DNA from: Caldifarciminota bacterium UBA1063
Lineage (GTDB): Bacteria; Hydrothermota; Hydrothermia; UBA1063
Assembly (NCBI GenBank): GCA_002316275.1
Contig: DCDE01000019.1
Span: 23,043 to 87,042, forward strand
Length of the DNA stretch: 64,000 nt
Reading direction: 5' to 3'
Part shown: positions 18,215 through 27,035 of the stretch, in pieces
Position numbering within the stretch: the first letter of the stretch is position 1
How the letters are laid out: the number at the start of each line of letters is the position of its first letter
Made by a program: the position numbers and the translations under genes
The notes under the pieces: generated by a model
What the model was told of the DNA's origin: nothing
The model's input: the letters and a program-made list of their open reading frames with translations, nothing else
Database searches by the model: none

Positions 18215-18850
18215 ATGCTGCGCGATTCTACATTTCTACAGATACTCGAAATTGTAAAGAAACAAAGCTCATGTGTATATTATAAAACAGGCGCTCTTGT
18301 GGTAAAAGATAATCGCATCGTATCTATGGGTTATAATGGTTCGCCATCAGGATTTCCGCAGTGCAATGAGCTTCAAGAGGTGCTTTATTTTGCGTTGGAG
18401 CATACCTCGGAGGTAAGGAGCATTCTTGAACAAGAAGGATTCAAGGGTTTCACCTCCAGGTTTTTTGATAAATTTGTATATTTTAACAAGTATTCAGATG
18501 ATTTCCTCGATTACTTTGCATTGAAATTAGAGGATTCTGTTAGAAAGATCATCTTTGAGGGAGCGGGAGAGAGTGACTTCTACAACCTAAACTTTGTGCA
18601 TTCGCGCTATGAAATTCACGCAGAGCAGAATGCCATTGCTTTCTCACTCAAGGCGGGGACAAATATCTCTGGGGCTACCCTGTATTCTTCTCTTTTGCCT
18701 TGTATGGAGTGCGCTAAGCTAATTGTTGCAGCTGGAATCAAACGCCTTGTTTATGTAGAAGATTATGAGGATAAAAGATTTAAAGAGAGCTCGAAAAAAT
18801 TCCTTACTATAAATGGTATTCAAGTGCAGCAAGGGAGTGGTAGAATTTAG
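18215..18850 (+). CDS. Deoxycytidylate deaminase, T4-phage-like architecture
   Basis: A 211-residue zinc deaminase expected to convert dCMP to dUMP for dTMP synthesis. The zinc/catalytic motif is HAE (135-137) with PCMEC (Cys163, Cys166). The N-terminus (FLQI, KTGALVV, GYNGSPSG) closely follows the T4 phage type of dCMP deaminase. About 80 residues separate GYNGSPSG from HAE, versus the much shorter linker of ComEB-type bacterial enzymes; T4's enzyme has a similar but shorter insertion. The gene stands alone with its own probable leaderless promoter and overlaps convergent dprA by 4 nt. Phage-derived acquisition is possible but unproven. Confidence 0.85.
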   Translation: MLRDSTFLQILEIVKKQSSCVYYKTGALVVKDNRIVSMGYNGSPSGFPQCNELQEVLYFALEHTSEVRSILEQEGFKGFTSRFFDKFVYFNKYSDDFLDYFALKLEDSVRKIIFEGAGESDFYNLNFVHSRYEIHAEQNAIAFSLKAGTNISGATLYSSLLPCMECAKLIVAAGIKRLVYVEDYEDKRFKESSKKFLTINGIQVQQGSGRI

Positions 18851-19914
18851 ATCTTTCTTTTGTAATACTTCCCTGGTAACTCGGTGATAAATCCGTCTAC
18901 TTCGAGTTCGAATAATATCGCAAGGAGGTCGGGAGTGCAAAGCTTAGACTTTGCTAAAATTTCGTCAAATGAGAGTGGCTCATAGGTTATTATCTCGAAG
19001 ATTTTCTTCACAGTAGGTGGGAGTTCTATCTCTTGTACTTCATTTTTTGCAACTTCAAGCCCTATTCCAAAGTCTTCAAGTATATCTTCTATACCGAGGA
19101 CCATTTTTGCGCCATCTCTTATGAGTTGATTTGTACCTCGTGACATAGGAGAATTTATCGGACCTGGTACCGCATAGACTTCTTTTCCCAGTTCCAAAGC
19201 CCACCTTGCTGTTATGAGAGCGCCACTCTTGTCTCCAGCTTCAACTACTAAAACACCACTTGAGAGTCCGGCAATGAGGCGGTTTCTCCTGGGAAAGTTT
19301 TCTTTAAGGGGTTTCGTCCGTGGTAAGAACTCGGAGAGGATAGTCCCGGATTTTACAATCTCTTGAAGTAAACTGCGATTTTCAGGAGGATAATGCACGT
19401 CGATACCACAGCCAAGGACTGCAATGGTATAGCCTCCCTTTTGCAGTGCGGTTTTATGGGCTACGGTATCTATGCCTCTTGCGCCTCCAGAAATAATCAT
19501 AAAGCCGTTCTCTACAAGGTCTGAAATAAACTTAGCAGCAACCTCAACACCGTATCGGGTAGGTGTGCGTGTCCCCACGACAGCGATGGATTTACTTGTA
19601 ATCAAAGGGCTTTTCCCCCTATAAAAGAGTACGGGCGGGAACATTTCATGAAGCCTGAAGGGTTCTGGATATTCTTCAGAGAGAAGGTCTATACATTTTG
19701 ACTTCGATTCTTCCAGAGATTTTAAATTCTGAGCGATATCATCCTTTGAAGTGTTTTTTATCTTTAATGCTATGTTATCTGGTACTAAATTTTTTAAGGT
19801 ACTCAGTGGTGCATCGAAAACCTTCTCCGCAGAGCCGAAGTATTTAACGAGTTTTGAGTAATGTACAGGGCCGATACCTTTGATTGAGTAGAGGGTGTAT
19901 ATGTATTCTTCCAT
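18847..19914 (-). CDS. dprA: DNA-processing protein DprA
   Basis: A 355-residue protein that loads RecA onto incoming single-stranded DNA during transformation. It has an N-terminal helix-hairpin-helix-like region, the Rossmann-like DprA core (AVVGTRTPTRYG, ISGGARGID, VLGCGIDVHYP, FPRRNRLIAGLS, LVVEAGDKSGAL) and a C-terminal winged-helix domain ending in ELPGKYYKRKI. Length is normal. It lies 5 bp downstream of the large STAND/TPR gene and is probably cotranscribed. The 3' end overlaps the dCMP deaminase gene by 4 nt. No other competence gene is in the window. Confidence 0.94.
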   Translation of the reverse strand: MEEYIYTLYSIKGIGPVHYSKLVKYFGSAEKVFDAPLSTLKNLVPDNIALKIKNTSKDDIAQNLKSLEESKSKCIDLLSEEYPEPFRLHEMFPPVLFYRGKSPLITSKSIAVVGTRTPTRYGVEVAAKFISDLVENGFMIISGGARGIDTVAHKTALQKGGYTIAVLGCGIDVHYPPENRSLLQEIVKSGTILSEFLPRTKPLKENFPRRNRLIAGLSSGVLVVEAGDKSGALITARWALELGKEVYAVPGPINSPMSRGTNQLIRDGAKMVLGIEDILEDFGIGLEVAKNEVQEIELPPTVKKIFEIITYEPLSFDEILAKSKLCTPDLLAILFELEVDGFITELPGKYYKRKI

Positions 19915-19919
19915 AGGGT

Positions 19920-22454
19920 CTAAGGATGGTTTCCGAGGTCAAATTCCTTTAAAACCGAGTGAAGAGCCTCAAGCTTTTCTTTGACTTTTTCCCTGAGATC
20001 CACTATTTCTGCCACATGCAAATTTTCCGTTATTTCCAAGAAGATAAGCATGTTAAGAGCATTTTGATTGGAAATTACCTCGATGTTTTTAAAATCAACA
20101 CTCTTTTGTATTGAAGATTTCAGCGTAATAATTGTTTCCAGAAGCTCTTTGAGGTTTAAAAGGAAGGTGCTTCGCGTCCTTACACTTTTTAGCAAAGCCT
20201 GTGCACTTTGCAACTCTTCAAATCTTATGAGGTAAGAAGCGAGTTCGAGAGAAATTATGTTTGACCTCAGGTAGTTATGCTGTGTGCGTGTCCTGGCAAT
20301 TTCCATTTCCATCAGTTTTTTACCCTTTTCGAATTTACCAACTTTAAGGGAATAGAGGCCCATAAGGTAAAAATAAGCATAATTTTGGATAGGAGGGCCG
20401 CTAAGCATGTCTTCGATAGAGTAACGTAAAAACCTTGCAACATTTTCAGGTGGGAGTATGTAAAGGTATATCTTTCCGATTTGTTCCAAGATATAGTTTT
20501 TTGCATATTCGTCGTTGATACTTGTAGAAAGCCACAATACATGCTCAATGTGGAAAAAAGCCTCCCGGGCCTTGAGCTCAAGAAGGAGCGTTTCAGCCAA
20601 TTTGAGTTCAGTCAAGAGGGATAAGCTTTCTTCAGAATGTATCTTTAGTGATTTTGTGTAATTCTCTATAGCCCTTTCGGGGTGGTTGTAGTAATATTCT
20701 GTATCACCAACAAGTTCATATGGGAGTGATCTATTGTATGATGTGGGGCTTAAGTTCCGAGCGACTTTCTTAAGTTTCTTCACTAAGTGAGGGTCTAACT
20801 GGTCCTTCTTTAATGCGAGTTTGTATTGCTCAAAGAATAGTTCTGTTGGGCATCTCGAAGAACTTGATTCAAGCTCCTTTAGGATCTTGCATGCAGATTT
20901 GACTTCGCCGATTTGATTTAGTAGCTGAATCTGTTTTATGGAAATACTCCTTTTGAGTTTAGTTGGAGCTTTGCTTGACTTTATGGCTTCCTCCATAAAT
21001 TTCAGCGCGCGGTGATAGTTTCCATTTTTTGTATATAGGTTAGCTATCATCAGTCTTAGTTCTGTTCTAATACGTGGGCTTTTTGTAATAATGAGAGCCC
21101 TTTTCAGGTGCTTAATAGCTTCTTCTATTTTGTTGTTCTTAAGATCTTCATCTGAGGCCTCAAGGTAATATCTTAAGGTACTCCTATAATTTCCAGCCAA
21201 CTCAAAATGTCGAGCAATCTGCCACGAAGGTACTAACGATCCGTTCATTTTCTTTTTACACAGGCTATCTGCGAGATAGCCATGAATTCGCCTACATTCG
21301 GCAGGAGAAAGGTGTGCCTCGGGTATAAAATCTAAAGCAGGTAAGGATGAAGAGAGTTTACCTCCTCTGACTCTGATAGTTCCCATCTGCACGAGCTTCT
21401 CAAGAGCGGCTTCAAACTCCTGAATTTTAACACCGGGTATCATTTTTACTAACTCTTTTTTTTCGATAGGATGTGCAGAGGAAATTATAGCGTATAATAA
21501 AGTCCTTTCAGTTTTATTCAGAGAGTCAAATAAATTGCTCTCTGTGAAGGGGAAAATTTTAGTGTGAGAATCCGTCCCGGGGACTTCAATAATCCAGCCT
21601 AAATCAGGGTTCCATAAAATGTGTTTCTGGGAAATCATAGAATCGACGAGACTTAGTATTGTTCTGTACCTTCCCATAGATCTATAATAGATAATCTCAA
21701 GTAGGTCCCTGCCGATGTTCGGATATACGAAATATGATTGTAGTATCTTTTGAGTCTCTTCTATTGATACGGAATCAATTTTTATGACCTCATCGGAGGA
21801 ATCATCAAGATTCAATCCCTTAAATTGCAACAATTTTAAGGCTTGCCATTTATTATCTTTATTAACCTTGAGAAAGTAATCCTCTGATTTGCGCTCAACT
21901 GTACATGGCATTGCAGAGATGATGGTGAGAAGATCAGCGATCTGATTGAACCATGATTCAGGGGTGTCGACTAAAGCTTCTTTTACGCCCCGATCCAAAA
22001 GTTCCAGAAGTTTCAGATAACCTTCTATGTTCGGTATATGAAGATACCGCTTTTTATTCTTTACCTTAGAATAAACATTGTGGAGATGTGTAGAAGGGTG
22101 ACGCATAATTTTTTTTATTTGGACCACGGCGCTGTTGAACTTAACATTTTTGTGGGACAGTTCTCCAATTCTTTCTGTTATTGTTTTAATGAAAGCGTAG
22201 GGGTCAAAACTAAGTGAGATAAGAGCAGAGTTCTGAAAGTAAAATGTCCGTGCCTTGTCTATATCTGTGAGGGAGTCTAAAGGGGAGTTAGGTGTGTCTT
22301 TGAGCTGTAATGGAGCGAAATCCAAAGATTCTATATATACTAAATAAAATGGTTTGCCCGTCAAGTGGAAATCGATACACGTATCCAGAAAGTCCAAGTT
22401 ATTTAAGCTTGAACACAATGGGGCAAAATCTTGCATTTTCAAAGCATAAATCAT
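19920..22454 (-). CDS. STAND-ATPase-like regulatory protein without a P-loop, with TPR repeats
   Basis: An 844-residue cytoplasmic protein. I see no Walker A or B motif in the first 300 residues. The middle resembles the winged-helix part that follows the ATPase in STAND/AAA_16 regulators: a helical stretch around 300-400 with LNKTERTLLYAIISSAHPI, then RRIHGYLADSL and WQIARHFELAGNYRSTLRYY. From about 430 onward come TPR repeats (EEAIKHLKRAL, NYHRALKFMEEAI and others), then helices to the C-terminus. This looks like a degenerate relative of MalT/adenylate-cyclase-type regulators that kept the sensor and scaffold parts. It precedes dprA by 5 bp. TATACT lies about 27 nt before the ATG. Its function is unknown. 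Confidence 0.6.
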   Translation of the reverse strand: MIYALKMQDFAPLCSSLNNLDFLDTCIDFHLTGKPFYLVYIESLDFAPLQLKDTPNSPLDSLTDIDKARTFYFQNSALISLSFDPYAFIKTITERIGELSHKNVKFNSAVVQIKKIMRHPSTHLHNVYSKVKNKKRYLHIPNIEGYLKLLELLDRGVKEALVDTPESWFNQIADLLTIISAMPCTVERKSEDYFLKVNKDNKWQALKLLQFKGLNLDDSSDEVIKIDSVSIEETQKILQSYFVYPNIGRDLLEIIYYRSMGRYRTILSLVDSMISQKHILWNPDLGWIIEVPGTDSHTKIFPFTESNLFDSLNKTERTLLYAIISSAHPIEKKELVKMIPGVKIQEFEAALEKLVQMGTIRVRGGKLSSSLPALDFIPEAHLSPAECRRIHGYLADSLCKKKMNGSLVPSWQIARHFELAGNYRSTLRYYLEASDEDLKNNKIEEAIKHLKRALIITKSPRIRTELRLMIANLYTKNGNYHRALKFMEEAIKSSKAPTKLKRSISIKQIQLLNQIGEVKSACKILKELESSSSRCPTELFFEQYKLALKKDQLDPHLVKKLKKVARNLSPTSYNRSLPYELVGDTEYYYNHPERAIENYTKSLKIHSEESLSLLTELKLAETLLLELKAREAFFHIEHVLWLSTSINDEYAKNYILEQIGKIYLYILPPENVARFLRYSIEDMLSGPPIQNYAYFYLMGLYSLKVGKFEKGKKLMEMEIARTRTQHNYLRSNIISLELASYLIRFEELQSAQALLKSVRTRSTFLLNLKELLETIITLKSSIQKSVDFKNIEVISNQNALNMLIFLEITENLHVAEIVDLREKVKEKLEALHSVLKEFDLGNHP

Positions 22455-22560
22455 ACCTAAAACTTTTTCAAACTCGCCTAAGTATACCTGGCTTTTGGTA
22501 AAATTTCCTTTTTGATTGAGCTCTTTTCAATTCAATACTTAATGTAAAATTTTGAGAGTT

Positions 22561-23033
22561 GGCAAGAACCTTAAAGGTGGAAAAGAGAATTGTTTCATTC
22601 CCCGTGTGCTCGAAGCATTTTTTATGCAATTGAGCCTTATGAAACTGGAATTAAACTTGTAACAAGTTTGTCTACACGCTGACGAGCAATTGTTAGAACA
22701 GGCTGTTTCAAATATAATAGAGAATAGCGTTGAGGCTTCTTAGGGAGGCCTATGGCAAAGACTAATGGGATGGGTATAGGATTCAGCGTTGTCCAGTCAA
22801 AGGGAGCACTCGATATATTACTTAGGTACGATTATCCTGGTAATGTGTGTGAATTATGTTGTTGGCGAGACGAGCTTGATTTCAGAAATTTAATGGGGAT
22901 TGGCGATTTGCCACTAAATGTATTCAAAAGGAGACCTTGTTAAGCTGAGAGCAGCTCAAAGGTTGGGAATTTCTGAACGAGGGTTTAGGTATAAAATGAA
23001 AGCACAGAGTATAAGATTATGGAAAGAGCGATA
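22561..23033 (+). pseudogene. Remnant of a histidine kinase-NtrC-type sigma-54 activator pair
   Basis: Short coding pieces in shifting frames match, in the right order, a two-component system. A stretch with GIKLVTSL (22644-22679) resembles the segment just before the kinase N-box. ADEQLLEQAVSNIIENSVEA (22678-22737) is a good N-box but ends at a stop. KTNGMGIGFSVVQ (22758-22796) resembles the kinase G-box. Without a break it runs into ILLRYDYPGNVCEL and GDLPLNV, typical of the end of an NtrC AAA+ domain. LRAAQRLGISERGFRYKMKA in another frame is a Fis-type helix-turn-helix, ending at a stop at about 23033. Most of both genes is deleted. The end overlaps the start of rlmI. Confidence 0.6.
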
Positions 23034-24191
23034 GTTAAGGGAAGCCCTGCTCAGATGTTAAATCACCCATGGGTTTACTCTGGAAACTTAGTTGAATGTA
23101 AGGCAGAAAAGGGCGCGTCGGTTGAGGTGTATTCTAAAAGCGGGGTATTCCTTGGCTCTGCGATATATAATCCCGAATCCTCCATCGCTTTGCGCTTTTA
23201 CTCGAGAAAAAGGGATAAGCTCGATTATTATGCAATTAAAGAACGAATAATTCTTGCTGATGGGAAAAGGAAAAGGTATTTTACGGAACCTTATTACAGG
23301 ATAGTCTTCAGCGAGAGCGATATGCTCCCTGGCCTGATTATAGACCGATATGGCAATGGCTTTGTGCTCCAAATCAACTCTTACGGCATGGAGATAAGGA
23401 GAAGCGAAATTGTTAAAGCCCTTTACGACGTCTTTCAGCCCGATTTCATTGTGGAAAGAAGCTCAGGTTATTCCAGAAGGTTGGAGGGTTTAAAAGAAAA
23501 TAGTGGAGTATTGATGAATGAAAGTGGCCTCGATTTAACTCGTGTAATAGTAGCAGAAGGTGGTCTTAAGTATTACGTTGACCTTCTCAAAGGGCAGAAA
23601 ACCGGATTCTACTATGATCAGAGAAGAAACAGAGAAATAATAGAGAACTACATTTCAGGGGGCATCGTAATGGATTTATTCTCTTACGTCGGGGCTTTTA
23701 CTCTAAGAGCATTAAGAAAGGCTAATAAAGTGTTTGCAGTAGACATTTCTGAGGAGTCAATTACTCTTCTTAAAGAGAATGTTAAATTCAATGGGTTTAG
23801 CGAGGATCGCATAATTGTGGAAGTTAAAGATGCTTTTGATTTTCTTGAGGAGGTAGGGTCTCTTAAGCTTAAATTTGATTTTATTATAATGGATCCCCCT
23901 TCCTTTGCTAAGAGAGGTAGGGACGTGGAAAGTGCAATTGCCTCATATATAGAACTCGTATCCAAGGGTATTGATATACTCGAAAACAAGGGACAAATGG
24001 CGATTTTTAGTTGTAGCAATTACATAAAGTGGGAACATTTCGCTTCTGTGCTTCAAAGGGGGACGAGGAGTACAGGCAGAAGTTTTAGCATTTTAGACTA
24101 TATGTATCAAGATTTTAGGGACCATCGCGTCCCGACAAACTTTCCAGAGGCAGAGTATTTGAGGGGGTATATAATTAAGGAGGACATATAA
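23019..24191 (+). CDS. rlmI: RlmI-like 23S rRNA (cytosine-C5) methyltransferase
   Basis: A 390-residue SAM-dependent methyltransferase. The N-terminal PUA domain (HPWVYSGNL, GVFLGSAIYNP) binds RNA. It is followed by the family KTGFYYDQRRNR motif, the SAM site VMDLFSYVGAFTLRA, AVDISEESI and the catalytic DPPSFAKRG. By homology it methylates C1962 (E. coli numbering) in 23S rRNA. The ATG at 23019 gives a family-like start, but no clear ribosome site is seen and the start lies within the decayed regulator remnant. It precedes fabD by 1 bp, with the fabD ribosome site inside its last codons. Confidence 0.88.
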   Translation: MERAIVKGSPAQMLNHPWVYSGNLVECKAEKGASVEVYSKSGVFLGSAIYNPESSIALRFYSRKRDKLDYYAIKERIILADGKRKRYFTEPYYRIVFSESDMLPGLIIDRYGNGFVLQINSYGMEIRRSEIVKALYDVFQPDFIVERSSGYSRRLEGLKENSGVLMNESGLDLTRVIVAEGGLKYYVDLLKGQKTGFYYDQRRNREIIENYISGGIVMDLFSYVGAFTLRALRKANKVFAVDISEESITLLKENVKFNGFSEDRIIVEVKDAFDFLEEVGSLKLKFDFIIMDPPSFAKRGRDVESAIASYIELVSKGIDILENKGQMAIFSCSNYIKWEHFASVLQRGTRSTGRSFSILDYMYQDFRDHRVPTNFPEAEYLRGYIIKEDI

Positions 24192-24192
24192 G

Positions 24193-25116
24193 ATGGAAAG
24201 TTTCATATTTATGTTTCCTGGGCAGGGTTCCCAGTATGTGGGAATGATGGAAGATTTTTATAGAAACGATGATAGGACAAAGAAAATGCTTAGGGAAGTA
24301 GAAAATGTTCTTAACTTCCCACTGGGGTATACCATGTTTAATGGACCTGAAGAAGGGCTAACAAGGACTTTATACACGCAACCAGCGATTTTTGTTCATA
24401 GTGCTTCTATCTGTGCCATTCTTAGAGAGAGTGGTATTGAGCCTTATGTAGCGTTGGGGCACAGTCTCGGGGAAGTGACCGCTCTCTTTGCAGCGGGAGC
24501 CTTGAATTTCTCCGATGCAGTGAGAGTTGTAGCAAAGCGCGCCGAGGTTATGGACAATGTGTATGAAAGGGGAGCAATGTCTGCTGTTATAGGCCTTGAT
24601 ATTGAGAAGATAGAAGAGGTGCTTAAACCTTTTGGAAGGAGAGTGGTTATTGCTAATATAAATTCTCCATCACAGGTAGTGGTTTCAGGGTTACTTGCCG
24701 ATATGGAAGTGGTAGAAGAAAAACTTAAAGAACAGGGTGCAAGAAAAGTCATAAGGCTTAACGTTTCTAACGCATTTCACTCACCCCTCATGGAACCTGC
24801 TCAAAGGGAGTTTGCAGAATTTATCGAAGATATTAAATTCGAAACTCCAAAGGCTCCAGTAATACCTAATGCAGAACCCGGGCTTGAAACGAACCCCATT
24901 GTTTTAAAAGAACTTCTGATAAAACAGATGTGTAGTACCGTGAACTGGGTTGAATCGATTCGAATTGCAGGAAAGATCAGGTCAGGGGTTTTTTTAGAAG
25001 TGGGTCCGAAACGAACTCTCGGTAGATTTCTGAGAGAGATTCTTGGCGATGTTCCATATATTTCCATCGATACGTATCAAGATCTTCTGAATTTTTTAGA
25101 TCAAGCGAAATCTTGA
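24193..25116 (+). CDS. fabD: Malonyl-CoA:ACP transacylase
   Basis: A 307-residue acyltransferase that moves malonyl from CoA to acyl carrier protein for fatty-acid synthesis. The FPGQGSQY motif near the N-terminus, the nucleophile Ser91 in GHSLGE, and the catalytic His in NAFHSPLM (near 196) are all present; the conserved Gln of FPGQGSQ forms the oxyanion hole. AAGGAGG sits 9 nt before the ATG, within the end of rlmI. The stop codon overlaps the -35 of the ribosomal operon promoter. The rest of the fab cluster is elsewhere. Confidence 0.95.
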   Translation: MESFIFMFPGQGSQYVGMMEDFYRNDDRTKKMLREVENVLNFPLGYTMFNGPEEGLTRTLYTQPAIFVHSASICAILRESGIEPYVALGHSLGEVTALFAAGALNFSDAVRVVAKRAEVMDNVYERGAMSAVIGLDIEKIEEVLKPFGRRVVIANINSPSQVVVSGLLADMEVVEEKLKEQGARKVIRLNVSNAFHSPLMEPAQREFAEFIEDIKFETPKAPVIPNAEPGLETNPIVLKELLIKQMCSTVNWVESIRIAGKIRSGVFLEVGPKRTLGRFLREILGDVPYISIDTYQDLLNFLDQAKS

Positions 25117-25141
25117 AAGTACCTTAAAATAGTTTTATACT
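25113..25141 (+). promoter_or_regulatory. Sigma-70-type promoter of the rpsF operon
   Basis: TTGAAA (25113-25118), a 17-nt spacer and TATACT (25136-25141) are near consensus. The predicted leader of about 20 nt contains the AAGGAGG used by rpsF. Confidence 0.75.
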
Positions 25142-25166
25142 AAGTAACTCAAGGGAAGGAGGTATA

Positions 25167-25445
25167 ATGAGAAATTATGAGATGATGGTCATAATAGATC
25201 CGACACTTCAAGATGAGGAAAGGGATGGTTTAATTGAAAAATTGAAGAGTATTATAGAAAAAAATGGGAAAGTTACATCGATGGAGGTATGGGGTAAAAG
25301 AGAGATGGCTTACGAGATAAACAAAAACAAAGAGGGCTTTTATGTTCTTTTCAACTTTGAAGCCGAACCTCAATCTATATCGAAGCTAAAACAGGAAGTC
25401 AGGATGAATAAATCCTATCTAAGGGAACTTATTGTGAGGAAATGA
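25167..25445 (+). CDS. rpsF: 30S ribosomal protein S6
   Basis: A 92-residue S6 protein with the typical MRNYEMMVIIDP start and the WGKREMAYEI segment. It pairs with S18 in the small-subunit platform. AAGGAGG is placed just before the ATG. It opens the rpsF-ssb-rpsR-rplI block, a common gene order, and overlaps ssb by 4 nt (ATGA). Confidence 0.97.
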   Translation: MRNYEMMVIIDPTLQDEERDGLIEKLKSIIEKNGKVTSMEVWGKREMAYEINKNKEGFYVLFNFEAEPQSISKLKQEVRMNKSYLRELIVRK

Positions 25446-25918
25446 TGGCTGAATTAAGGTTTCCGAATATAAATTTAGTGGTGTTGTCAGGGAGACTCGT
25501 TGAGGATGCTGTGGTACGCTATACTCCGCAAGGTACTCCCGTTTGCAATGTGCGCTTTGCCAGCGATAGAAATTACCGTAACGCTCAGGGTCAATGGGTA
25601 AAAGAGCCCCTTTTTATTAGCCTTGTTTTATATAGAGGAGTTGCAGAGAGAGACATTGGAAAGCTAAAAAGGGGTACTCCTCTCATTGTTGAAGGCAGTT
25701 TGAGGTCGAGGGAATTTGAGACTCGAGAAGGGCAAAAGAGGACGGTCTTTGAAATTGTTGTTCGAAGGCTACACATACTTGAGAAGGGTCAAGGAGAGGA
25801 GCCTGTATATGCCCCTGAAGAGGAAGAGTTATCTGACGAGATTACTGCCGAGCCTGACGAAGGCGGTGGAATAACAGGGGGAAAGAATGATGAAGAAGGG
25901 GAAGATCTTCCTTTTTAA
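25442..25918 (+). CDS. ssb: Single-stranded DNA-binding protein
   Basis: A 158-residue SSB with an OB fold (NLVVLSGRLVEDAVVRYTPQGTPVCNVRFA, conserved start) and an acidic tail ending in EDLPF, the tip that recruits SSB partner proteins. The linker is Glu/Gly rich. The ATG lies in the ATGA overlap with rpsF; a second ATG follows directly. It works in replication, repair and, with DprA, possibly transformation. Confidence 0.95.
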   Translation: MMAELRFPNINLVVLSGRLVEDAVVRYTPQGTPVCNVRFASDRNYRNAQGQWVKEPLFISLVLYRGVAERDIGKLKRGTPLIVEGSLRSREFETREGQKRTVFEIVVRRLHILEKGQGEEPVYAPEEEELSDEITAEPDEGGGITGGKNDEEGEDLPF

Positions 25919-25934
25919 AATGAGGAGGTTTTGA

Positions 25935-26171
25935 ATGGGTAAAACTTTCAGAGTAAGAGAGGTTTCATGTGAATTCTGCAAAGATGGAGTTAAGGAGATC
26001 GATTACAAGAATGTGGAGGTGCTTTTAAAATATGTTTCAAGGAAGGGTAAGATTCTGCCGAGGAGGACTACCGGAACTTGTGCCTTCCACCAGAGAAAGC
26101 TTTCAAAGGCTATCAAAAGAGCAAGAATGATTGCTCTGCTTCCTTATAGTGAAAGCTATTATCTCTCATGA
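25935..26171 (+). CDS. rpsR: 30S ribosomal protein S18 (Cys-containing form)
   Basis: A 78-residue S18 with the conserved [25 protein letters not shown] core. The N-terminal CEFC and the later Cys and His suggest a zinc-binding (C+) version. AGGAGG is present before the ATG. It partners S6 encoded two genes upstream and overlaps rplI by 4 nt. Confidence 0.96.
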   Translation: MGKTFRVREVSCEFCKDGVKEIDYKNVEVLLKYVSRKGKILPRRTTGTCAFHQRKLSKAIKRARMIALLPYSESYYLS

Positions 26172-26626
26172 AAGTGTTCCTGCTTAGAGACGTTCCTAAG
26201 GTGGGCAGAGCAGGAGATATTGTAGAGGTAAATGACGGGTATGCGCGTAATTTTCTCATAAAGAACGGATTCGCTGAGGTAGCGACTGATTCAGTGATCA
26301 GGAAAGTTGAAAACGAGAAAAGACTTGCAAAGTCTCGAGAGAATTCGAAGAAAGGTAAGGCTGAACTTCTTAAGGCTGAGATCGAGAACATTGGAGAGGT
26401 TGTTTTCGAAAAATCCTCCTCAAAGGAGGGTAAGATCTTTGGTTCGGTGAGCAGCATCGAAGTTATGGAAGAACTTAAAAAGCGAGGTATTTCAGTAGAA
26501 AAAGGTATGATTCACATGGACCACATAAAAGAAGCGGGAACTCATGAAATAAAAATAAAGTTATATCCAGGGGTAGAGGCAACTCTTCAAATCAGAGTAG
26601 TTCCAAAAGAAATTGGCACTCATTGA
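26168..26626 (+). CDS. rplI: 50S ribosomal protein L9
   Basis: A 152-residue L9 with the N-terminal [21 protein letters not shown] and [13 protein letters not shown] signatures, a charged connecting helix (about 45-75), and the C-terminal domain with [11 protein letters not shown]. Length is normal. Its start overlaps rpsR by 4 nt and its end overlaps the next gene by 14 nt. Confidence 0.97.
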   Translation: MKVFLLRDVPKVGRAGDIVEVNDGYARNFLIKNGFAEVATDSVIRKVENEKRLAKSRENSKKGKAELLKAEIENIGEVVFEKSSSKEGKIFGSVSSIEVMEELKKRGISVEKGMIHMDHIKEAGTHEIKIKLYPGVEATLQIRVVPKEIGTH

Positions 26627-27035
26627 ACTTATAGTTGAGAAAGTTCGTTTTCCTGAAATCGCCGATGAAAGCCCCGTTATATACTTAAAAGAAAAAGATG
26701 GCGAAAGGGAGCTTCCCATTGTAATTGGACTTCCTGAGGCTCAATCTATTACAATGGCTATTCAGAATTATAAAACTCCCAGGCCACTTACTCATGACTT
26801 AATCAAAAATCTTATTGATGCGTTCGGTTTGAAACTCGACAGGGTGGTGTTAAACGATCTGAGAGATAATACCTATTTTGCAAGGTTAGTTTTATACGAT
26901 GAAGAACGGAGAGTCATGTATAGCATCGATGCGAGACCTTCTGATTCCATAGCACTCGCGGTCCGTACGGGCGCTCCTATTTTTGTTTCCGAATATGTTT
27001 TAAGAAAGGCACTATATTTTGGGGAAAACCACTGA
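26613..27035 (+). CDS. Bifunctional nuclease family (DUF151) protein
   Basis: A 140-residue protein of the BFN/DUF151 family. Family marks are LPIVIGLPEAQSI, RPLTHDLIKNL and DARPSDSIALAVRTGAPIFVSE. Related plant and bacterial proteins have been assigned DNase/RNase activity, but the bacterial role is poorly known. The likely start is a TTG at 26613 inside the end of rplI, since no ATG or GTG gives the family N-terminus; no strong ribosome site is seen, so translation may rely on coupling. It ends 17 nt inside pyrD. Confidence 0.85.
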   Translation: MALIELIVEKVRFPEIADESPVIYLKEKDGERELPIVIGLPEAQSITMAIQNYKTPRPLTHDLIKNLIDAFGLKLDRVVLNDLRDNTYFARLVLYDEERRVMYSIDARPSDSIALAVRTGAPIFVSEYVLRKALYFGENH

